Of a DNA stretch of 64,000 bases, positions 49,444 to 58,155 are shown one piece after another. The position numbers and the translations under genes are program-made. The notes below the pieces were generated by a model. It worked only from the letters and a program-made list of their open reading frames with translations. It had not been told where the DNA came from and did no database searches. Position 1 is the stretch's first letter, and the number at the start of each line of letters is the position of its first letter. Source of the stretch: Mycobacterium yunnanensis. Lineage in GTDB: Bacteria; Actinomycetota; Actinomycetes; Mycobacteriales; Mycobacteriaceae. Where the stretch lies: NCBI RefSeq assembly GCF_025823185.1, contig NZ_JACKVK010000001.1:248001-312000 (forward strand), in the 5' to 3' direction.

Positions 49444-50673
49444 TCAGCCCGACACCGTCAGATAGATCAGGACCACGTTGAGCACACTAATGACGCCGGC
49501 GACCGTCCAGCCAAGGGCCGTGGTGACGCGGTGGTTCACGTCGGCCCCCATCAACGTCCGGTTGCTGGTCAGCCGCACCAGCGGGACGAGGGCGAACGGG
49601 ATGCCGAACGACAGCACCACCTGCGACAGCACCAGCGCCCGGCTCGGGTCGACGCCGATTGCCAACACGACGAGCGCCGGCACCAGGGTGACCAACCGGC
49701 GCAGGAGCAGCGGGTAGGACCGGCGAAGCAACCCCTGCATGATCATTGCGCCGGCATAGGCGCCGACCGAGGTCGACGCGAGCCCCGAGGCCAGAAGGCC
49801 GATCGCGAAGAACAGTGCGACGGTGTGCCCCAGGGAGTTCTGCACCGCGGCGTATGCGCCCTCGATCGAGTCGGTGTTCTCGACGCCCTGCAGATTGGTG
49901 GCGGCGACGAGCAGCATCGCGAGGTTCACCGCGCCCGCGACGAGCATGGCCAGGCTGACGTCGTAGCGGGTGGCGCGCAAGAGGTGCCGCCGCGGCGCAC
50001 CTTCCTCGGGCCTGCCGTGCCGGTCACGGGCCAGCGCAGAGTGCAGGTAGACGGCGTGCGGCATGACGGTCGCCCCGAGCATGGCGGTGGCGAGCAGGAT
50101 GCTCTCGGCGCCGTCGAAGCGCGGCACCAGACCGCCGACGACGTCACTCGGTGCGGGCGGGGCGACGAACAGGCTCGTCAGGAAGCCGATCGCGATGACG
50201 AGCAGCAGGCCGGTGATGACGCGCTCGAACACGCGTTGCCCGCGGCGATTCTGTACCGCGAGGAGGACGAGTGACACGACGCCGGTGATCACACCACCGA
50301 GCAGCAGCGGCAGGTCGAAGAGTAGGTAGAGCGCGATGGCGCCACCCACCACCTCGGCGAGATCGGTTGCCATGGCGACCAATTCGGCCTGCAGCCAATA
50401 CGCGACGCGGGTCCGGGTCCGGGAGTGGTCGGCGACCGCTTCGGGCAGGGTGCGTCCGGTGACGAGGCCGAGTTTGGCCGAGAGGTACTGCACCAGCCCG
50501 GCCATCACGTTGGCGACCAGGATCACCCACACCAGGAGGAAGCCGTATTGCGCACCGGCGCTGACGTTGGCGGCGACGTTGCCGGGGTCGACGTAGGCGA
50601 TGGCGGCGACGAACGCGGGTCCGAGCAGCATCGCGATCGCGCGCTGCGGCGCCTTGTCTACGAGCGACAACAC
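49444..50673 (-). CDS. mntH: Nramp-family Mn2+/Fe2+ transporter MntH
   Basis: A 409-residue membrane transporter with about 11 helices. The metal-site motifs AYVDPGNVAANVSAGAQYG (TM1) and GATVMPHAVYLHSALARDR (TM6) are conserved. It imports Mn2+ with protons. M. tuberculosis MntH is Rv0924c, in the same relative place before Rv0926c/0927c. Start GTG 50673 has an AAGGGAAA site upstream. A palindrome 36 bp upstream is a candidate metalloregulator site. Confidence 0.93.
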   Translation of the reverse strand: MLSLVDKAPQRAIAMLLGPAFVAAIAYVDPGNVAANVSAGAQYGFLLVWVILVANVMAGLVQYLSAKLGLVTGRTLPEAVADHSRTRTRVAYWLQAELVAMATDLAEVVGGAIALYLLFDLPLLLGGVITGVVSLVLLAVQNRRGQRVFERVITGLLLVIAIGFLTSLFVAPPAPSDVVGGLVPRFDGAESILLATAMLGATVMPHAVYLHSALARDRHGRPEEGAPRRHLLRATRYDVSLAMLVAGAVNLAMLLVAATNLQGVENTDSIEGAYAAVQNSLGHTVALFFAIGLLASGLASTSVGAYAGAMIMQGLLRRSYPLLLRRLVTLVPALVVLAIGVDPSRALVLSQVVLSFGIPFALVPLVRLTSNRTLMGADVNHRVTTALGWTVAGVISVLNVVLIYLTVSG

Positions 50674-50708
50674 CGTTTCCCTTGCATCCGGTCGGACGAA
50701 TAGGAAAG

Positions 50709-50722
50709 TTAGGTTAACCGAA
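50709..50722. promoter_or_regulatory. Palindrome upstream of mntH, candidate MntR/DtxR-type operator
   Basis: TTAGGTTAACCGAA contains the perfect 8-bp palindrome GGTTAACC with symmetric TT/AA flanks. Its layout recalls the TTAGGTTAG-type IdeR/MntR boxes. It lies 36-49 bp before the mntH GTG, a typical repressor position. Confidence 0.5.
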
Positions 50723-50737
50723 ACCTGCGGTGGCGTG

Positions 50738-50953
50738 CTACCAGGGGAAGCCGACGATCCTGCCGCCGTAGGGCCACCACGGGTTGTCGTTCATCGCCGG
50801 CGGCGAGGTGGTGATCTGGGAATGGCCGGGGGTTTGGCACTGCGTGGTCGTCGGGTCGAGGTTGACGCACTGCGGCGCCGCCGACGCGACCGGGGCCAGC
50901 GCCACCGCCGCCGCGACGACGGCGAGTGCGGACGCGACCACCCGGGAGCGCAC
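50738..50953 (-). CDS. Small secreted protein, paralogue of its upstream neighbour
   Basis: A 71-residue precursor. The signal peptide MRSRVVASALAVVAAAVALA ends at ASA (about 25), leaving a short mature peptide with a Cys pair in PQCVNLDPTTTQCQTPGHSQ and a Trp/Pro-rich tail, NPWWPYGGRIVGFPW. The TTTQCQTPG block is shared with the upstream gene, to which it is directly joined. It is exported; function unknown. Confidence 0.75.
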   Translation of the reverse strand: MRSRVVASALAVVAAAVALAPVASAAPQCVNLDPTTTQCQTPGHSQITTSPPAMNDNPWWPYGGRIVGFPW

Positions 50954-51229
50954 TTAGCCCCCGTTGCCGATGACGAGCGCCGGACCGTAGAACTCGTCGT
51001 CCCAGGGGTAGGTCCACGTCGGCACGTCCGGCGCCTGGGCGGAGATCTCCACGTTGCCCGGCGTCTGGCACTGGGTGGTGCTGGTGCCGGTCTCGCCGAC
51101 TTGGCCCGTCGTCGTGCAGGCGGGTTGGTTGGAGATCTCGGTAGGGTCGGCCGACGCGGCGGGGGCGACGGCGACCGCGGCCACGGCACCCGCCGAGGCG
51201 ATCAGACCGATGAGATGGCGAGTGCGCAT
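50954..51229 (-). CDS. Small secreted protein, unknown family
   Basis: A 91-residue precursor with a signal peptide (RHLIGLIASAGAVAAVAVAP, cleavage after ASA, about 27). The mature part has two Cys (QPACTTTGQ, TTQCQTPGNVEIS) and an acidic aromatic end, TYPWDDEFYGPALVIGNGG. The TPGNVEI...YPWDDEFY pattern recurs in the gene at 53306, and TTTQCQTPG in the next gene. A GAAGGGCC site precedes the ATG. Function not recognised. Confidence 0.78.
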   Translation of the reverse strand: MRTRHLIGLIASAGAVAAVAVAPAASADPTEISNQPACTTTGQVGETGTSTTQCQTPGNVEISAQAPDVPTWTYPWDDEFYGPALVIGNGG

Positions 51230-51253
51230 TGGCAGGCCCTTCGTCGACGCCGT

Positions 51254-52345
51254 TCAGTCGGTTGACGGCAGATGCCCAGCGTACAACCCCCTTCCGGTCA
51301 CCAGCGGCAAGTCGAGGGTGGTCCGGATTCCCGGCGCGGCAGCGACGACCTCGGGGATCGCGTTGACGACACGCGCCGCGGTCGCCACCAAACCCGCATG
51401 GTTGTGGTCGCCGTGACGACTGCTGAGGCACAGGTCGAGTGCGTAGCTCGGCTCCCCGGTGACCTCGATGCGGTACGAGCCGCCCTCCTGGGCGGGTTGC
51501 GGCCAGTCCGGGCACAAGTCGTCGCGGGTTCGCGTGACGTGCTCGAGGACGACGGCCGGGGTGCCGTCGACCATGCCGCGGACCTCGAAGCGCAAGGCCG
51601 CCGCGGTGCCCGTCGCGATGCGGCCGGAGGCGATGTCGAAGTCCTCGGGAGCGGGTTCGCGGACGTAGGTCTCGGTGACCTCGTCGAGGGTGACGCCGAG
51701 GCCGGCGGCGAGTTGGCGCACCACCGAACCCCAGGCGAGGCTCAGCACTCCGGGTTGCAGGAGCATCGGCGTCTCGTCGAGCGGCTTGCCGAACCCCATC
51801 ACGTCGAACATGACGGTGGCGCTGTCGTAGGTGTCGTAGTTGATGATCTCCATGCAGCGGATCTGCTCGACGCTCTGGCAGGTGCCCGCCAGCGCCATCG
51901 GGATGAGGTCGTTGGCGAAGCCGGGGTCGATGCCGTTGACGAAGATGCTGGAGCTGCCCGCCTCTGCCGCGTCGCGGATCGGTGCGATCATCTCGTCGGG
52001 CAATGTGCCCCAGGGGTATTGGAGGAACACCGCGGCACTGGCGACGACGTTGACGCCGGCGGCCAAGATGCGACGGTAGTCCTCGAGTGCCTCGACGAGT
52101 CGGTTGTCGGCCATCGCGGTGTAGACCACGCACTGCGGCTCGGCGGCCAAGATGTCCGCCAGGTCGGTGGTGGCGGTGACGCCGGTCGACTCGTCGAGAC
52201 CGGCCAGCTCGCCGGCGTCCTTGCCGGCCTTGGCATTCGAGGACACCCATACCCCGGTCAGGTCGAATCGGGGATCGCGGATCAGTTGGGAGAGCGCGTG
52301 CTTGCCGACGTTGCCGGTGCCGACGGCGGCGACCTTGATCGTCAT
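51254..52345 (-). CDS. NAD(P)-binding dihydrodipicolinate-reductase-like protein (Rv0926c homologue)
   Basis: A 363-residue oxidoreductase with an N-terminal Rossmann fold (IKVAAVGTGNVGKHALSQLI) and VVASAAVFLQYPWG. The C-terminal domain has GIDPGFANDLIPMALAGTCQ, as in the DapB-like/2,4-diaminopentanoate dehydrogenase family. Position and length match Rv0926c. It lies 12 bp downstream of the SDR gene, and both are probably under the KstR box at 53165, suggesting a role in sterol or lipid catabolism. The substrate is unknown. Confidence 0.87.
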   Translation of the reverse strand: MTIKVAAVGTGNVGKHALSQLIRDPRFDLTGVWVSSNAKAGKDAGELAGLDESTGVTATTDLADILAAEPQCVVYTAMADNRLVEALEDYRRILAAGVNVVASAAVFLQYPWGTLPDEMIAPIRDAAEAGSSSIFVNGIDPGFANDLIPMALAGTCQSVEQIRCMEIINYDTYDSATVMFDVMGFGKPLDETPMLLQPGVLSLAWGSVVRQLAAGLGVTLDEVTETYVREPAPEDFDIASGRIATGTAAALRFEVRGMVDGTPAVVLEHVTRTRDDLCPDWPQPAQEGGSYRIEVTGEPSYALDLCLSSRHGDHNHAGLVATAARVVNAIPEVVAAAPGIRTTLDLPLVTGRGLYAGHLPSTD

Positions 52346-52357
52346 GTCGAGGGTCCT

Positions 52358-53149
52358 CTACAGATCGGGGATGGGGAAGGAGAAATTCGGGTAGGTGATG
52401 CCGCCGTCGACCTCGAGGGTCTTGCCGGTCAGATAGCTTCCCGCGGGAGACGCGAGATACACCGCGGCCGCGGCGATGTCGGTCGGATCGCCCAACCGGC
52501 GCATGGGGGTGGCGTCCTCCATCGGCTTGCGCAGTTCGTCGTTGCTCGCCAGGACGTCCAGCGCCGAGGTCAGGATCGACCCGGGGGCGATGGCGTTGAC
52601 CCGGATGCGCGGCGCCAGGTCCAGCGCCGAGAGGCGGGTGTAGTGCGCGAGCGCGGCCTTGGCCGTGCCGTAGGCGGCGAACCCGCGACCGGAGACCCGG
52701 CTCATCGTCGAGGTGACGTTGACGATGCTGCCGCCGCCGGAATGTTCGAGCATCAGCGGGACGGCGGCGACGGTCAGCGCGTGCGCGGTCGCCACGTTGA
52801 ACGTGAAGGCGTCGCGCAGCTCCTTGGTCGAGGTGTCCAGCAGCGGGGCGGGCATGGTGCCGCCGACGTTGTTGACGACGACGTCTAGTCGCCCGAACGC
52901 GTCGACCGCGTGCTGCGCCAAGGACGCCGTGTCCTCCGGATGGGCCAGGTCGGCCACCACCACGTGGGCGCGGCGCCCGGTGGCGCGAACCTGCTCGGCC
53001 ACCTCGTCGAGCTGCGACTGCGTGCGTGCGGCTATCACGACGTCGGCGCCGGCCTCGGCGAATGCCAGCGCCATCGCGGCGCCGAGTCCACGGCCCGCCC
53101 CGGTGACGACGGCGACCTGGCCGTCGAGTTTGAACATGTCGAGGATCAC
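52358..53149 (-). CDS. Short-chain dehydrogenase/reductase (Rv0927c homologue)
   Basis: A 263-residue classical SDR: NAD(P)-binding [24 protein letters not shown], catalytic Ser in [10 protein letters not shown] and YGTAKAA (YxxxK). The C-terminus [15 protein letters not shown] is standard. GTG 53149 gives [15 protein letters not shown], the usual mycobacterial SDR start and the length of Rv0927c (263 aa). A KstR-type operator lies 15 bp upstream, implying de-repression by cholesterol metabolites. Confidence 0.92.
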   Translation of the reverse strand: MILDMFKLDGQVAVVTGAGRGLGAAMALAFAEAGADVVIAARTQSQLDEVAEQVRATGRRAHVVVADLAHPEDTASLAQHAVDAFGRLDVVVNNVGGTMPAPLLDTSTKELRDAFTFNVATAHALTVAAVPLMLEHSGGGSIVNVTSTMSRVSGRGFAAYGTAKAALAHYTRLSALDLAPRIRVNAIAPGSILTSALDVLASNDELRKPMEDATPMRRLGDPTDIAAAAVYLASPAGSYLTGKTLEVDGGITYPNFSFPIPDL

Positions 53150-53164
53150 GGTCGTGGACGTTAC

Positions 53165-53178
53165 TAGAACACGTTCTA
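53165..53178. promoter_or_regulatory. KstR box upstream of the SDR gene
   Basis: TAGAACACGTTCTA fits the KstR consensus TNNAACNNGTTNNA exactly, with perfect 6-bp arms. It lies 16 bp before the SDR GTG. KstR represses cholesterol catabolism genes in mycobacteria. Confidence 0.75.
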
Positions 53179-53305
53179 ATTTGGTGGGGGAATGGCCGCG
53201 CCGTTCGTCGGAACGCGATGATCGAGAAAGATGCTGACGAGGGTGTCGCCGGTGGTACCTTCCGGGCATCGATCGCCGAGGGGCGGCGCTCGGGAGGGGG
53301 TCGCC

Positions 53306-53620
53306 ATGCGGCTGGGCACATCAGGGGTAGTTGGTCTCGTCGCGGCCGCGTTCGCCGCGGGGTTGATCGGTGGTGCGCCGGCGGCCTTCGCGGACGAGAG
53401 TTGCGATCCCGAGGTCGTGGCGTGCGACGCTCCTGGGGGCTTCGATTCCCCGGGCAACGTCCAAATCAACGACGCACCAACGCCTTCGGCGGATGAGGGC
53501 TACCCCTTCGACAACGAGTGGTACTTCAACCCCGCCGGGGGCGGCACGGCGCTGCAGCCGAACGAGGGATCGCATTCCGGTGGCGGTGGCGGTGCGACCG
53601 GCGGCGGCGGACATCGATGA
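53306..53620 (+). CDS. Small secreted protein with Gly-rich tail
   Basis: A 104-residue precursor: signal peptide [20 protein letters not shown] with cleavage after AFA (about 30). The mature part has two Cys ([14 protein letters not shown]) and [12 protein letters not shown] followed by [13 protein letters not shown], related to the protein at 50954-51229; the end is Gly/His-rich. A GGGAGGGGG ribosome-binding site fixes ATG 53306. It is exported; function unknown. The 3' end overlaps the next in-frame ATG region. Confidence 0.75.
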   Translation: MRLGTSGVVGLVAAAFAAGLIGGAPAAFADESCDPEVVACDAPGGFDSPGNVQINDAPTPSADEGYPFDNEWYFNPAGGGTALQPNEGSHSGGGGGATGGGGHR

Positions 53621-53667
53621 TGCCCAACCCGACCAGCACGCCCAGCCACGACCGAGGGGACTTCGTC

Positions 53668-54024
53668 ATGCCGTTCAGTACTCGAGCCACCCGGCGGCTG
53701 GTGGCCACCGCAATCGGAGCCGGCATCGCGGGTGCGGTGTTGGCCGCGACGGCGCCCGCAGCGCTCGCCGACCCGCCACCGCCGCCGGCGCCCGGCTGCT
53801 CGGCGGCGGACTTCGAGGCCGTCGTCGGGCAGGTGTCCACGGCCACCTCGGCGTACTTCTTCACCCATCCCGACGTCAACGCGTTCTATTCGACGCTCAA
53901 GGGTCAACCGAGGGATCAGGTCAAGCAGCAGGTGGCCGCCTACCTCGACGCCAATCCGCAGACCAAGACCGACCTCGAGGGCATCCGGCAACCGTTGCGC
54001 GACATGAAGGATCGCTGCCGGTAG
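53668..54024 (+). CDS. Hemophore-related secreted protein (Rv0203/Rv1174c-like)
   Basis: A 118-residue precursor with a signal peptide (RRLVATAIGAGIAGAVLAAT, cleavage after ALA, about 33). The mature part is helical with two Cys, one near each end (PGCSAADFEAVVGQVSTATS ... MKDRC), as in the mycobacterial hemophore-related family. Motifs YFFTHPDVNAFYSTLKGQ and VAAYLDANPQTKTDLEGIRQ match. Rv0203 binds heme in the periplasm, but many family members are unproven. ATG 53668 with GAGGGGA is preferred over ATG 53617. Confidence 0.85.
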   Translation: MPFSTRATRRLVATAIGAGIAGAVLAATAPAALADPPPPPAPGCSAADFEAVVGQVSTATSAYFFTHPDVNAFYSTLKGQPRDQVKQQVAAYLDANPQTKTDLEGIRQPLRDMKDRCR

Positions 54025-54028
54025 CTCG

Positions 54029-54430
54029 TCACGCCGGTCCGCCGAACGGAACCCCGGCTCGGCACAGCACGTTGGCGAAGAACGTGTCCTCACCGGTGCG
54101 TACGGCGAACGCCGCGTCCAGCACGGCCGCCTTGAAGCGGTCGTGGTCGACCGGCTCCGGCGTCAGGCCGAGGCCGAGGAGGTGCTCGTGCACCTTCGGG
54201 CTGACCGTGAGGACGTCGCGCGACACCCAACTGTGCTCGACGACCACCTCGCTCAGCACGGTCGCGGTGACGTCGGCGAACGTGGCCTGCCCGTAGCGGT
54301 AACCGAGGTCGACGAATGGCATGTCGCGTGCCAGGGGCAGTCCCGCGTCGCAGATGACGAACGTGTCGGTGTGCCGCAGCGCGGCAACGTGGCGGGCCAG
54401 CTCGGCGTGAATGATTCCGTCGCGCTTCAT
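54029..54430 (-). CDS. rbsD: D-ribose pyranase RbsD
   Basis: A 133-residue protein matching RbsD: MKRDGIIHAELARHVAALRH, DTFVICDAGLPLA, PFVDLGYRYGQATF and the C-terminal CRAGVPFG. It interconverts beta-pyran and beta-furan forms of D-ribose before phosphorylation by RbsK. It is the last gene of the lacI-SBP-permease-ATPase-rbsK-rbsD operon; its ATG overlaps the rbsK stop by 4 bp. Confidence 0.92.
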   Translation of the reverse strand: MKRDGIIHAELARHVAALRHTDTFVICDAGLPLARDMPFVDLGYRYGQATFADVTATVLSEVVVEHSWVSRDVLTVSPKVHEHLLGLGLTPEPVDHDRFKAAVLDAAFAVRTGEDTFFANVLCRAGVPFGGPA

Positions 54431-55353
54431 GATCGGTTCTCCTGAACTGCCGCGGTGAGGCTGGAGAGGTCGGCATACGAGTCCTGCGCGCCGGCCGCCC
54501 GAACGGCGAGCGAGCCGGCGACCACACCCCAGCGGCACGCGTCGAGCAGGTCGTCCCCGGCGCTCAGCCGGGCCGCGACGACTCCGGCGAACGCGTCCCC
54601 GGCGCCGGTGGTGTCGACGACGTCCGACGACGGTGCGGGCAGCGACGTCGTCTCGCCGGTGGCGTCGGTGATCAGCGCGCCCGCTGCACCCAGGGTGGTG
54701 ACGACGGCGCCGACCCCGCGGCCCCGCAGGCCGGCGTGTGCGGCGGCGATGGCCTCGACGTCGGTGCCCACCGTGCCTCCCTCGACGGATCCGACCACCA
54801 TGGCGAGTTCGTGCTCGTTGACGATCAGCACGTCGCACCGGGCCAGCAGAGCGGCCGGCAGCGTCGCGGCGGGTGCGGCGTTCAGCACGAACGTGCCGCG
54901 CGCCCGATCGGCCGCGGCCACGACGACCTCGACCGGAATCTCCAACTGCGCCAACACCACCGATGCGTGCTCGACGACACCGGGAAGGTCCTCCGGCCAA
55001 CTCCCGTTGGCTCCGGCGACGACGATGATCGTGTTGTCACGCTCGGCGACGGTGATGAGTGCCGTCCCGGTCGGCTCGCCGGCGACGACCGAGACGTGCG
55101 TGGTCAGCACGCCCCGCTCCTCGAGCCGCCGCCGCGCCGTCGACCCGCTCGCGTCGTCGCCGATGCTGGCGACCATCGCGACGGTCGCCCCCGCGAGCGC
55201 CGCCGCGACGGCTTGATTGGCGCCCTTGCCGCCGACCGACGAACTCGTCGACGTGCCCATGATCGTCTGTCCCGGTTGGGGAAACGCCGGGGCGGTGACG
55301 GTGTGGTCGACGTTGACGGATCCGACGACCACCACGGCCGGGTGCTCAGGCAT
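54427..55353 (-). CDS. rbsK: Ribokinase RbsK
   Basis: A 308-residue PfkB-family kinase. It has the N-terminal VVVVGSVNVDHTVTAPAFPQ, GGKGANQAVAAALAGA (substrate and anion hole) and DTTGAGDAFAGVVAARL, the catalytic Asp motif. RbsK phosphorylates D-ribose at O5. The neighbouring RbsD and sugar ABC genes confirm ribose metabolism. ATG 55353 gives the RbsK start; it overlaps the ATPase gene by 8 bp. Confidence 0.93.
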   Translation of the reverse strand: MPEHPAVVVVGSVNVDHTVTAPAFPQPGQTIMGTSTSSSVGGKGANQAVAAALAGATVAMVASIGDDASGSTARRRLEERGVLTTHVSVVAGEPTGTALITVAERDNTIIVVAGANGSWPEDLPGVVEHASVVLAQLEIPVEVVVAAADRARGTFVLNAAPAATLPAALLARCDVLIVNEHELAMVVGSVEGGTVGTDVEAIAAAHAGLRGRGVGAVVTTLGAAGALITDATGETTSLPAPSSDVVDTTGAGDAFAGVVAARLSAGDDLLDACRWGVVAGSLAVRAAGAQDSYADLSSLTAAVQENRS

Positions 55354-56116
55354 CGGCGTCGCCCGCGATCGCACCGGTGATCAGGCCGACGAGCTCGGCG
55401 CCGTCGGTCTGGCTCATCGCCCGGTGGGCCGCGGTGCGTCCCCGTCGCAGCACCCACGCGGTGTCGGCCACGCGCATGACCTGATCCATGTCGTGGCTGA
55501 CCAGCAACACGGTGACGCCGTTGGACCGCAGCCGGCCGATCAGCTTCTCCACCGCCGCGGTCTCCCGAACGCCAAGTGCCGCAGTCGGTTCGTCCATGAT
55601 GACCAGCGTGGTACCCCAGTTGGCGGCGCGGGCGATCGCGACGCTCTGGCGTTGCCCACCCGACATTCGACGCACCGTGGCGCGCACGTTGGGCACGTTG
55701 ACGTCCAGGTCGGCGAGGATCGTCGAACTGCGGGCGATCATCGTCTTCTTGTCGAGCACCCGCAGGGGCACCACCCCCTTGGTCAGTTCCCGGTTGAGGT
55801 ACAGGTTCTGCCACACCTCGAGATCCTCGATCAGGCCCAGATCCTGAAAGACGGTCTCGATACCGAGGTGGCGGGCGTCGTCGGGCGAGCCCAGTTTGAT
55901 GGCCTCTCCGCGGAAGCGGATCTCGCCGTCGTCGGGCGAGTGCACCCCGGTCAGGCATCGCACCAGGGTCGACTTGCCCGCACCGTTGTCACCAAGAAGC
56001 GCGGTGACCGTGCCCTCGGTGATGGACAGGTCCACTCCCTGCAGGGCGCGGACGGCGTCGAATGACTTGGTGATGCCGCGCAATTCGACCAGTGGTGCGC
56101 CGTTGTCAGTGGTCAC
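55346..56116 (-). CDS. Sugar ABC transporter ATP-binding protein (single-domain, RbsA/FrcA-like)
   Basis: A 256-residue single-NBD ATPase: Walker A GDNGAGKST, signature MSGGQRQSV, Walker B LVIMDEPTAAL, H-loop LVSHDMD. Classical RbsA has two NBDs; this is a half-length FrcA-like version that must dimerise. It energises the adjacent permease for ribose or a related pentose. GTG 56116 is chosen by the start of homology, VELRGITKSF. The operon is lacI-SBP-permease-ATPase-rbsK-rbsD. Confidence 0.92.
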   Translation of the reverse strand: MTTDNGAPLVELRGITKSFDAVRALQGVDLSITEGTVTALLGDNGAGKSTLVRCLTGVHSPDDGEIRFRGEAIKLGSPDDARHLGIETVFQDLGLIEDLEVWQNLYLNRELTKGVVPLRVLDKKTMIARSSTILADLDVNVPNVRATVRRMSGGQRQSVAIARAANWGTTLVIMDEPTAALGVRETAAVEKLIGRLRSNGVTVLLVSHDMDQVMRVADTAWVLRRGRTAAHRAMSQTDGAELVGLITGAIAGDADA

Positions 56117-56127
56117 GTCGGGAGCCC

Positions 56128-57099
56128 TCACTTCTGGAACCTGGAGATGAACGCGGCACCGAGCACGACGGCGCCGACGGCCACGGGCTGGTAGTTCTGC
56201 GAGATGCCGATCAGGGTGAAGCCGTTGATCAGACTGGTCAGCAGCACCGCGCCCACCGCCGATCCGAGCACCGAGGCGCGGCCGCCGAACAGGCTGGAGC
56301 CGCCCAGCACGACCGCGGCGATCGACGACAGCAGCAGGTCGGTCTGAAGGCTGGGATCGGCGCCGCCGGTGCGGGCGACCAGCAGGATGCCCGCCACCCC
56401 GCACGCCAGTCCCGACAGCACGTAGGCCAACAGCTTCATCCGCGCGACGTTGATACCCGTCCCGCGGGCCGCGTCGACGTTGCCTCCGGTGGCCAGCAGG
56501 TGCGTGCCGGTCTTGGTGCGGAACAACAGGAATGCCGTCAGCAGCGCGGCGATGATGGCCACCAACCAGAACCAGCGCACGGGGCCGACGCCGTCGAGCG
56601 CCAACCCCTGCAGGAAGGGTGACGAGACCGCGACGGTGTTACCGCCGGTCAGCAGCAGGGTGGCGCCGCTGACCACCGACAGCGAGCCCAGCGTGACGAT
56701 GAAGTCGGTCATGTTCAGCCGGGCCACCAGTAGCCCGTTCAGCAGTCCGACCAGTGCACCGGCGAGCAGTGCCAGCAGCATCGACACGGCCAGATTGGCG
56801 CCGTTGGTGTAGGCGAATCCCAAAACGGCTGCAGCCCAGGGCAAATTGGACCCAACGGACAGGTCGATGCCGGCGATCGCGATGACGACCTGCTGGCCCA
56901 TGGCCAACACCATCAGGATCGAGGCGGACACCAGCAGGTCGGTCAGGTTGGCGACGGTGAGGAAGTTCGGGGTCGCGATGAAGAAGACGACGAACACCAC
57001 GACCAGGCCGATCGGGGCGGCGTAACGCGCCGCCGCCCCGACCGACACGGTGCGCTTCCTGGTTTCCCCGGCCGGGGGTGCCTCGGTAGCGGCGGTCAT
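56128..57099 (-). CDS. Sugar ABC transporter permease (RbsC/FrcB-like)
   Basis: A 323-residue permease with about nine to ten hydrophobic helices. The motifs IAGIDLSVGSNLPWAAAVLG and GTGINVARMKLLAYVLSGLA are characteristic of the RbsC family. Its ATG overlaps the substrate-binding protein stop by one base (TGATG). It forms the membrane channel of the pentose importer with the neighbouring ATPase and lipoprotein. Confidence 0.93.
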   Translation of the reverse strand: MTAATEAPPAGETRKRTVSVGAAARYAAPIGLVVVFVVFFIATPNFLTVANLTDLLVSASILMVLAMGQQVVIAIAGIDLSVGSNLPWAAAVLGFAYTNGANLAVSMLLALLAGALVGLLNGLLVARLNMTDFIVTLGSLSVVSGATLLLTGGNTVAVSSPFLQGLALDGVGPVRWFWLVAIIAALLTAFLLFRTKTGTHLLATGGNVDAARGTGINVARMKLLAYVLSGLACGVAGILLVARTGGADPSLQTDLLLSSIAAVVLGGSSLFGGRASVLGSAVGAVLLTSLINGFTLIGISQNYQPVAVGAVVLGAAFISRFQK

Positions 57100-58133
57100 C
57101 ACTTCCCGCCGGTGACGGGGTTGTCGTACGGCTCGAACGGCTGCGGGAACGAAGCGATCGCCTCGTCGACGTTGGACTTGTCGATGAGGTGGATCGGTGC
57201 GACGACCCGCTCCGGCACGGACTTCTTCGCGACCAGGTTGATGCACGCCTGGACGGCCATTTGGCCCTCGGCATAGGGGTATTGGCTGATCGTGCCGGAC
57301 AGCGTGCCGTCCTTGACGGCCTGAAGAGCCGCGGTGATGCCGTCGACCGAGATGATCGACACGACGCCGGTCTTGCCCGCGTTCTTCACCGCTTGGGCGG
57401 CGCCGAGTCCCATGGTGTCGTTGGCGGCGAAGATGCCGGTGATGTTCGGGTGCGCGCGCAGCAGGTCGCCGGTCACCGTCAACGCGAGGTTCTGGTCGTA
57501 GTCGGCAGGCTGCGTGGCGACGATCTGCAGCTTGCCCTGCGTGGCGTCGGTGAAGCCCTTGAGTCGGTTGATTCCGTTCTGCTCACCCGCGATGCCCTGA
57601 AGCACGGCGACCTCGCCCTTGCCGCCCATGTCGGCCATCAGCGCCGCACCGGCCTGCTGACCGGCCGAGAGGTTGTCCGAGCCGATGAACGACGCGTAGG
57701 ACACGCCGGCGGCCTTGGATGCGTCCGCGTCGATCTGGGTGTCCAGGTTGAGGATTGGGATGTTCTTCTTCGCGACGGGCACCAGCGGGGTGATCACGTT
57801 GGTGGCGTTGACCGGGACGACGCCGAAGCAGTCGTAGTCCTGCGCGGCCAGCGTCGAGATCTTGGTGTTCTCGCCCGTGGAGTCGGTCTCGGAGCTACCG
57901 GCCTGCACCGTGACCTCGACGCCCTGCTTCTTGCCTTCGGCCTCGGCGCCGTCACGCAGCGCGGCCCAGTACGGGTTGGTGAAGTCGCGTGTGACGATCG
58001 CGATCTTCGCGCCGCCGCTGGCCTCGCCCCCGCTTGGCGAGCGGTTGCACCCGGCCGCCGTCAGCGCCAGGGTGCCGCACAGCAGAGCGGTAAGGGCGAC
58101 GCGGCACTGCGTCGCGCCCACGGGGTTCTTCAT
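57099..58133 (-). CDS. Sugar-binding lipoprotein (RbsB-like)
   Basis: A 344-residue substrate-binding lipoprotein. The signal ends with a lipobox LTAAGC (Cys about 29), followed by a disordered linker. The periplasmic-binding fold starts KIAIVTRDFTNPYWAALRDG and includes FIGSDNLSAGQQAGAALM and FAANDTMGLGAAQAV. It captures ribose or a similar sugar and delivers it to the permease. It lies 22 bp downstream of the LacI gene. Confidence 0.93.
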   Translation of the reverse strand: MKNPVGATQCRVALTALLCGTLALTAAGCNRSPSGGEASGGAKIAIVTRDFTNPYWAALRDGAEAEGKKQGVEVTVQAGSSETDSTGENTKISTLAAQDYDCFGVVPVNATNVITPLVPVAKKNIPILNLDTQIDADASKAAGVSYASFIGSDNLSAGQQAGAALMADMGGKGEVAVLQGIAGEQNGINRLKGFTDATQGKLQIVATQPADYDQNLALTVTGDLLRAHPNITGIFAANDTMGLGAAQAVKNAGKTGVVSIISVDGITAALQAVKDGTLSGTISQYPYAEGQMAVQACINLVAKKSVPERVVAPIHLIDKSNVDEAIASFPQPFEPYDNPVTGGK

Positions 58134-58155
58134 GGTTGTTCCTTTCTCGTCGGCG

